64,000 nucleotides of DNA, taken from assembly GCA_903822185.1 (NCBI GenBank), contig CAIJOA010000014.1, positions 62,001 through 126,000 on the forward strand, in the 5' to 3' direction. This document shows, piece after piece, positions 60,149 to 64,000 of this stretch (the stretch's first letter is position 1; each line of letters opens with the position of its first letter). The position numbers and the translations under genes were made by a program. Source of the DNA: an uncultured Rhodospirillales bacterium. Lineage in GTDB: Bacteria > Pseudomonadota > Alphaproteobacteria > ATCC43930 > CGMCC-115725. The notes beneath the pieces are model-generated. The model saw nothing but the letters and a program-made list of their open reading frames with translations. It was not told the origin of the DNA and made no database searches.

Positions 60149-60311
60149 CACGTGTCTCCCTTCTCGATTATTTGTAGAAAAGATATGCCGCTGTCATCTG
60201 CGTGTTACGTACGGATCACAAAACTGAAAAGCCTCGGCTTCTATCTTGCCGCCTATGTCGCGCCGCTGAAAGCGGATTGTTCGCGACGGGTTGGTTGGAG
60301 GCCTAAGCAGA

Positions 60312-63300
60312 ATGCGTGGTTCGGAGGCGCAGCGCGGTACGCGTGTGGCGAAGCTTTGTGTTGATGGCCGTAACGGTAAAACAGTCATCGCGCTCGTCAT
60401 TCTCGCGACTGGACTCTCCCTCAGTCCCCGCGCCGTTCGCGCTGGTCAACTTCCCGCCAGCGCCTTTCAAGCTTATAGCGCCGCCAATGCGGCGAGCATC
60501 GTGCCGGGGCCGTTCTCGCTCTACACGGTGTCGGTTGGCTCCCTGGTCCCGACACAGTTCAATGTTGGCTTGGCCGAGGTCGGCAAGAAGGCTGACGGCT
60601 TCAACATCCTGACTTCGCAGGCCGCGCTCAGCGCCAATCTTCTGACTGATATCGAGCCGGTGGTGATCGGGCCGGGCGGCGTGCTCTATCAGACCGATGG
60701 GCATCATACCTTCCGTGCCCTGCTCAGCTCGGCTTGGGGTAGCACCAATCCGACCGTCGATGTCAATGTTATCGCGAATTACTCGAACCTGACGCCGGCG
60801 CAGTTCTGGGCATTGATGCAGCAGAACAACCTGCTGCTGCCGCTCAACGGCGGCGCGGTGACCTCGATCAATCTCGCCAACGGTTCGCCGCTGCCGACAT
60901 CGCTGCTCGGCATGACCAACGATCCCTATCGTGGTCTCGAATACAGTATCCTGAAAAACAAAAGCTCGAAGCTGTTCACCACCACGTCGAACATTACCGG
61001 CGCGATCGGCTCGGCGATTCCCGGCCTCGACAAGACGGCGGCTTTCTATTCGGACTTCATCTGGGCCGGCGCCTATCGCGGCGCCAATAACGGGCTCGGG
61101 CTGCCTTATCTGTCGCCGGCAGATACTGCCCTCGCGACAAAATGGAATTTGAACGGTGCCAACGCGACGACGTTGCCGAACGCGGCAGGCGGCACGACCG
61201 CTTACACCGTCGCGCAATTACCCGGCTATATCCTGCCCAGCAGCATCGCCATCACGGGCGCGATCAGCGATGCAACGCTGGCTAACGGTACGCTCGATGG
61301 CAGCACGACCGGCACATTCAATCAGACCTCGACCTTCGCCTCTTTCAACGGTCTGCGCGGTCTCAATCTCGGCACGGTGACGATCGGCGCGAATGCGCCC
61401 GGCTTCGTCATGCAACTGGGCAATGACTCGGGTGGCACGGTCTCGCTCAGCGGCGCCAATACTTATACCGGCGGGACGACGATCCTTGCCGGCACGTTGA
61501 TCGTCAACGGTGACAGCGCGCTCGGCGCGGCGCCTACCGGTTCGACAATTTCGACTACGTCTATCACCAAAGGCGTCCAAGCGGCCAACGGCATCGTCTT
61601 CAACAGCCTGACCGAAGGCAACGGCACGCTGCGCATCACCAATTCCTTCGCCACCAGCCGCGCGATCGCGGTGTCGGGCGAGGTCGCTAATCTCGACGTC
61701 AACGGCAACACCCTAACGCTCAATGGTCAGATCTATTCGGTCGGCGCGCTCTCGACCGGGATCGGCAACGCGACCGGCATCTCCGACATCACGCTGAATG
61801 ACTCCGGCACCAACGGCAAACTCGTCGTCGCCCCGACCACCGGCAGCAACAGCAATTTCTTCGGCAATTGGATTCTGACCAAGGGCACGCTGCAGGTCGC
61901 CAGCGACGCCGCGCTCGGCAATACCAGTGGTCCGTCATACGAGATCGGTCAGATCGTTCTCAACGGCGGCACGTTCCAGCCGACGGCGGCGATCACGTCA
62001 AACCGCGGTTTCAAAGTTCAAAGCAAAGGCAGCGTCTTCGACACCAACGGCCTGACCTCGTCATGGGGCGCGTTCGTCGATACGCAGCGGCCGGTGACGA
62101 TCGGCAATAACAATGCCGGCACCTCGGGCGCGGCGACTTTCAGCTCGCTCGAAATCGGCGGCGCGGTCGAGCTGACTGTCAATGGCGGCAGCGGCGCGAC
62201 CGCAACGGCGATGACGCTCACCAACGGCATCATCCGCGATCCGGGCGGCACGCTGTTCCTCAACCCAACCAGCGGCAGCTTCGGCACGCGCGAAAAGATT
62301 CTTTCCACCACCGCACCGACCTTGACCAACGGCATCGCGCCGGTCTGGACGCTGATCGATAGCGCGGCGGCGAACAATCCCTATGACTTCGCGACCTATG
62401 GCGCGAACGGCTACACCGCGTTCGCCGGCTATAGCACGGACATCACCGCCGCCAACGCGACCAGCGTCGTCAAGCAAGGCGCTTCCGCGACTCTTGCCGC
62501 GAGCGTCAGCGCGGGGGCGTTGAATATTCAGAAGGGCTTCAACATTACGGCGACTGGCCGCACGCTGACGCTGGGCGACGGCACCAATCCGGCGGGCCTT
62601 ATCCTCAATGGCGGCAGCGGCTCGGGCATCACCGGTGGCACGCTCGCTTTCGGCGGCAGCGAAGCCGTTATCGCCATCAACGGCAGCAGCACGATCTCGT
62701 CGGTCCTCACCGGCACCGGCGGCCTCACCTTGACCGGCACCGGAACGCTGACGCTCAGCACGGCGATGACCAATACCGGCCCGGTGACGATCGATTCCGG
62801 TTCGCTCGCGATTTCGGCGGTCGATGCGCTGAAGACCAGCACCGCCGGCGTCACCCTTGCCGATACGAAGAATCTTCTCGCCAGCACGGTGCCGACGCTC
62901 GCGGTCACGGCCAACAACACCGTCACCGCGATCAACGACGCAGGTGGCAATGGTGAAGTCGATATCAGCAACAACGCCAAGCTGACGATCGGCGACAGCA
63001 CCAATCTCGACTCGGTTCTCGCGGCCACGGTCAAGGAAACCGGCACTGGCCAGGTCGGCGCAATCACGAAGAACGGCACGGGGCTGCTCGATCTTTCCGG
63101 TTCGGGTGGCGTTACCATCGCCAGCGGCGGCACGATCGCGGTCAATGCCGGCGCGGTGCGTATCGGCAACGGCGTGATGAAGAACGCGAATGCGATCAGC
63201 GTCGCCAGTGGGGCCGAGCTGCAATATAGCGGCAATGGTGGCGCGCAGCTGTCCAACCCGATCACCGGCGCGGGCATCTTCCATCTGCTCGCCGGCACGG

Positions 63301-64000
63301 TGCAGCTCAACGGCACGGCGGGTTCCAACACCTACACCAGCGGCACGGTGATCGAGCAGGGGACGATCCTCGATGTGACGACCGGTACGATCTCGACTGG
63401 CAACGCCAACATCACCAGCGCCGGCGGCACGGTCGTCTTCGACCAGAACACCAACGGCACTTACAGCGGCGTGATCAGCGACGGCCAGCAATCGGGCGGC
63501 CTCAGCAACCTGCGCAGCATGGCGGCTCTCGCCAGCGGCCCGACCCTCTCGGGCAACCTGATTAAAGACGACAGCAGCAGCACGGCAGTCAACGCCACCA
63601 ACAGCAACGTCACGCTTAGCGCGGTGCAGACTTATACCGGCTATACCGTGGTCGAAGCCGGCACGCTGACCCTCGGTGCAACCAACGCCATCGCGACCAG
63701 CAGCCTCGTCGATCTCGGCCGCATCGGCGGCGCGCAGACCACGGGCGGTTCGGCTCAAACGGCGACCCTCGCACTCGGCGCCGACAACACCATCAAAGGG
63801 CTGATGAGCGAAACAGGCAATACGACGGCCATCGCGCTCAACGGTCACGCGCTGACCGTCAGTCCGACGACGGCGGCCACGACGACCTTCAGCGGCAATA
63901 TCGGCGACACCGGCGCCGGCAGCCTCGTCAAAGCGGGGATCGGCACGTTGATCCTCAACGGCGCCAACACGGTCGGCGGTACGACCACGATCAGCGGCGG
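60312..64000 (+). CDS. Autotransporter-like secreted protein with N-terminal ParB-like nuclease domain and PATR passenger (C-terminus beyond window)
   Basis: The frame is open from ATG 60312 to the right edge, over 1,229 residues; GGAGG lies 11 bases before the start. A signal peptide ends near residue 44 (VIALVILATGLSLSPRAVRA). Residues about 60-260 resemble the ParBc_2 family of putative ParB-like nucleases: EPVVIGPGGVLYQTDGHHTF and RALLSS, then NVIANYSNLTPAQFWALMQQ, LGMTNDPYRGLEYSIL and AAFYSDFIWAGAYRG. From about residue 330 to the end the protein is Gly/Thr/Asn-rich beta-helix with passenger-associated repeats (LSGANTYTGGTTILAGTLIV, VQTYTGYTVVEAGTLTLGA, AGIGTLILNGANTVGGTTT). The expected C-terminal beta-barrel is outside the window. 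It should reach the cell surface. Confidence 0.82.
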   Translation, partial: MRGSEAQRGTRVAKLCVDGRNGKTVIALVILATGLSLSPRAVRAGQLPASAFQAYSAANAASIVPGPFSLYTVSVGSLVPTQFNVGLAEVGKKADGFNILTSQAALSANLLTDIEPVVIGPGGVLYQTDGHHTFRALLSSAWGSTNPTVDVNVIANYSNLTPAQFWALMQQNNLLLPLNGGAVTSINLANGSPLPTSLLGMTNDPYRGLEYSILKNKSSKLFTTTSNITGAIGSAIPGLDKTAAFYSDFIWAGAYRGANNGLGLPYLSPADTALATKWNLNGANATTLPNAAGGTTAYTVAQLPGYILPSSIAITGAISDATLANGTLDGSTTGTFNQTSTFASFNGLRGLNLGTVTIGANAPGFVMQLGNDSGGTVSLSGANTYTGGTTILAGTLIVNGDSALGAAPTGSTISTTSITKGVQAANGIVFNSLTEGNGTLRITNSFATSRAIAVSGEVANLDVNGNTLTLNGQIYSVGALSTGIGNATGISDITLNDSGTNGKLVVAPTTGSNSNFFGNWILTKGTLQVASDAALGNTSGPSYEIGQIVLNGGTFQPTAAITSNRGFKVQSKGSVFDTNGLTSSWGAFVDTQRPVTIGNNNAGTSGAATFSSLEIGGAVELTVNGGSGATATAMTLTNGIIRDPGGTLFLNPTSGSFGTREKILSTTAPTLTNGIAPVWTLIDSAAANNPYDFATYGANGYTAFAGYSTDITAANATSVVKQGASATLAASVSAGALNIQKGFNITATGRTLTLGDGTNPAGLILNGGSGSGITGGTLAFGGSEAVIAINGSSTISSVLTGTGGLTLTGTGTLTLSTAMTNTGPVTIDSGSLAISAVDALKTSTAGVTLADTKNLLASTVPTLAVTANNTVTAINDAGGNGEVDISNNAKLTIGDSTNLDSVLAATVKETGTGQVGAITKNGTGLLDLSGSGGVTIASGGTIAVNAGAVRIGNGVMKNANAISVASGAELQYSGNGGAQLSNPITGAGIFHLLAGTVQLNGTAGSNTYTSGTVIEQGTILDVTTGTISTGNANITSAGGTVVFDQNTNGTYSGVISDGQQSGGLSNLRSMAALASGPTLSGNLIKDDSSSTAVNATNSNVTLSAVQTYTGYTVVEAGTLTLGATNAIATSSLVDLGRIGGAQTTGGSAQTATLALGADNTIKGLMSETGNTTAIALNGHALTVSPTTAATTTFSGNIGDTGAGSLVKAGIGTLILNGANTVGGTTTISG

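Noticed and set aside
62061-63848. Long open frames on the minus strand (595 and 267 residues) across the autotransporter region
   Set aside because: They mirror the repetitive Gly/Thr/Ala codons of the plus-strand passenger, have Arg/Val-rich low-complexity products, and no ribosome-binding site; the plus frame has a signal peptide and known repeat motifs.

Overview
The window is a GC-rich stretch of bacterial chromosome, most likely from an alphaproteobacterium. Supporting this are a GTTC-N7-GTTC box of the alphaproteobacterial LexA type, dispersed palindromic repeats of kinds common in that class, many Bug/TctC, TRAP and AAHS-type transport genes, and the general look of the proteins. I cannot place it below class level. 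Coding density is high: no gap between genes exceeds about 240 bases, and I saw no rRNA, tRNA, CRISPR array, insertion sequence or integrase. Both window edges cut a gene: a glycine-zipper lipoprotein on the left and a very large autotransporter-like protein on the right.

Layout. 1-1560: lipoprotein, single-domain response regulator and two small genes. 1726-9765 (minus): an aromatic-acid cluster in the style of phthalate catabolism, with two Rieske oxygenases, a complete tripartite tricarboxylate transporter (TctC, TctA, TctB), a 4,5-dihydroxyphthalate decarboxylase-like protein carrying a histone-like Lys/Ala tail, and a medium-chain reductase. 9890-16399: ankyrin protein, VIT1/CCC1-like membrane protein, class III alcohol dehydrogenase, two solute-binding proteins without their own permeases, DoxX and a fumarylacetoacetate hydrolase-like enzyme. 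16463-17319: a frameshifted outer-membrane-type gene. 17392-20325: a TRAP transporter. 20515-25792: metal-dependent hydrolase, cyanase, class II aldolase and two divergent AAHS-type MFS transporters. 25980-32561: two FAD monooxygenases, a SpoU RNA methyltransferase, an Fsr-like MFS pump, a metallo-beta-lactamase-fold hydrolase and a TMEM175-like channel. 32593-42552: a second TRAP system (one fused DctQM with two DctP proteins), a CO/xanthine dehydrogenase-type molybdenum large subunit without its partner subunits, a luciferase-like monooxygenase and a second class II aldolase.

43106-52568 looks like one metabolic module: a LysR regulator is divergent from LigA-like and LigB-like genes that are interleaved with a complete NitT/TauT-type ABC importer (permease, binding protein, ATPase). 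A gamma-glutamyltransferase-like enzyme, an amidohydrolase, a GlcG/HbpS-like protein, RidA and a DUF2848 protein follow. Several genes overlap by 4 bases, and an ATAGG-N5-CCTAT operator lies in the divergent promoter. The LigB homologue keeps the iron ligands but seems to have lost the catalytic histidine, so the module may carry out a reaction other than classical extradiol cleavage.

52603-55206 is a compact, compositionally distinct cassette: a terminator, a near-consensus promoter with a LexA-type box in its spacer, a Tox-REase-5-like toxin gene, an Imm52-like immunity gene, a further small gene, and a terminator. It looks like an SOS-controlled polymorphic toxin unit with no secretion genes nearby. 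After it come divergent hydantoinase/oxoprolinase subunit genes, an isochorismatase-type hydrolase, and a secreted protein in which a ParB-like nuclease domain precedes a long autotransporter passenger.

Family assignments were made by reading the sequence and from memory of the families; no database was searched.
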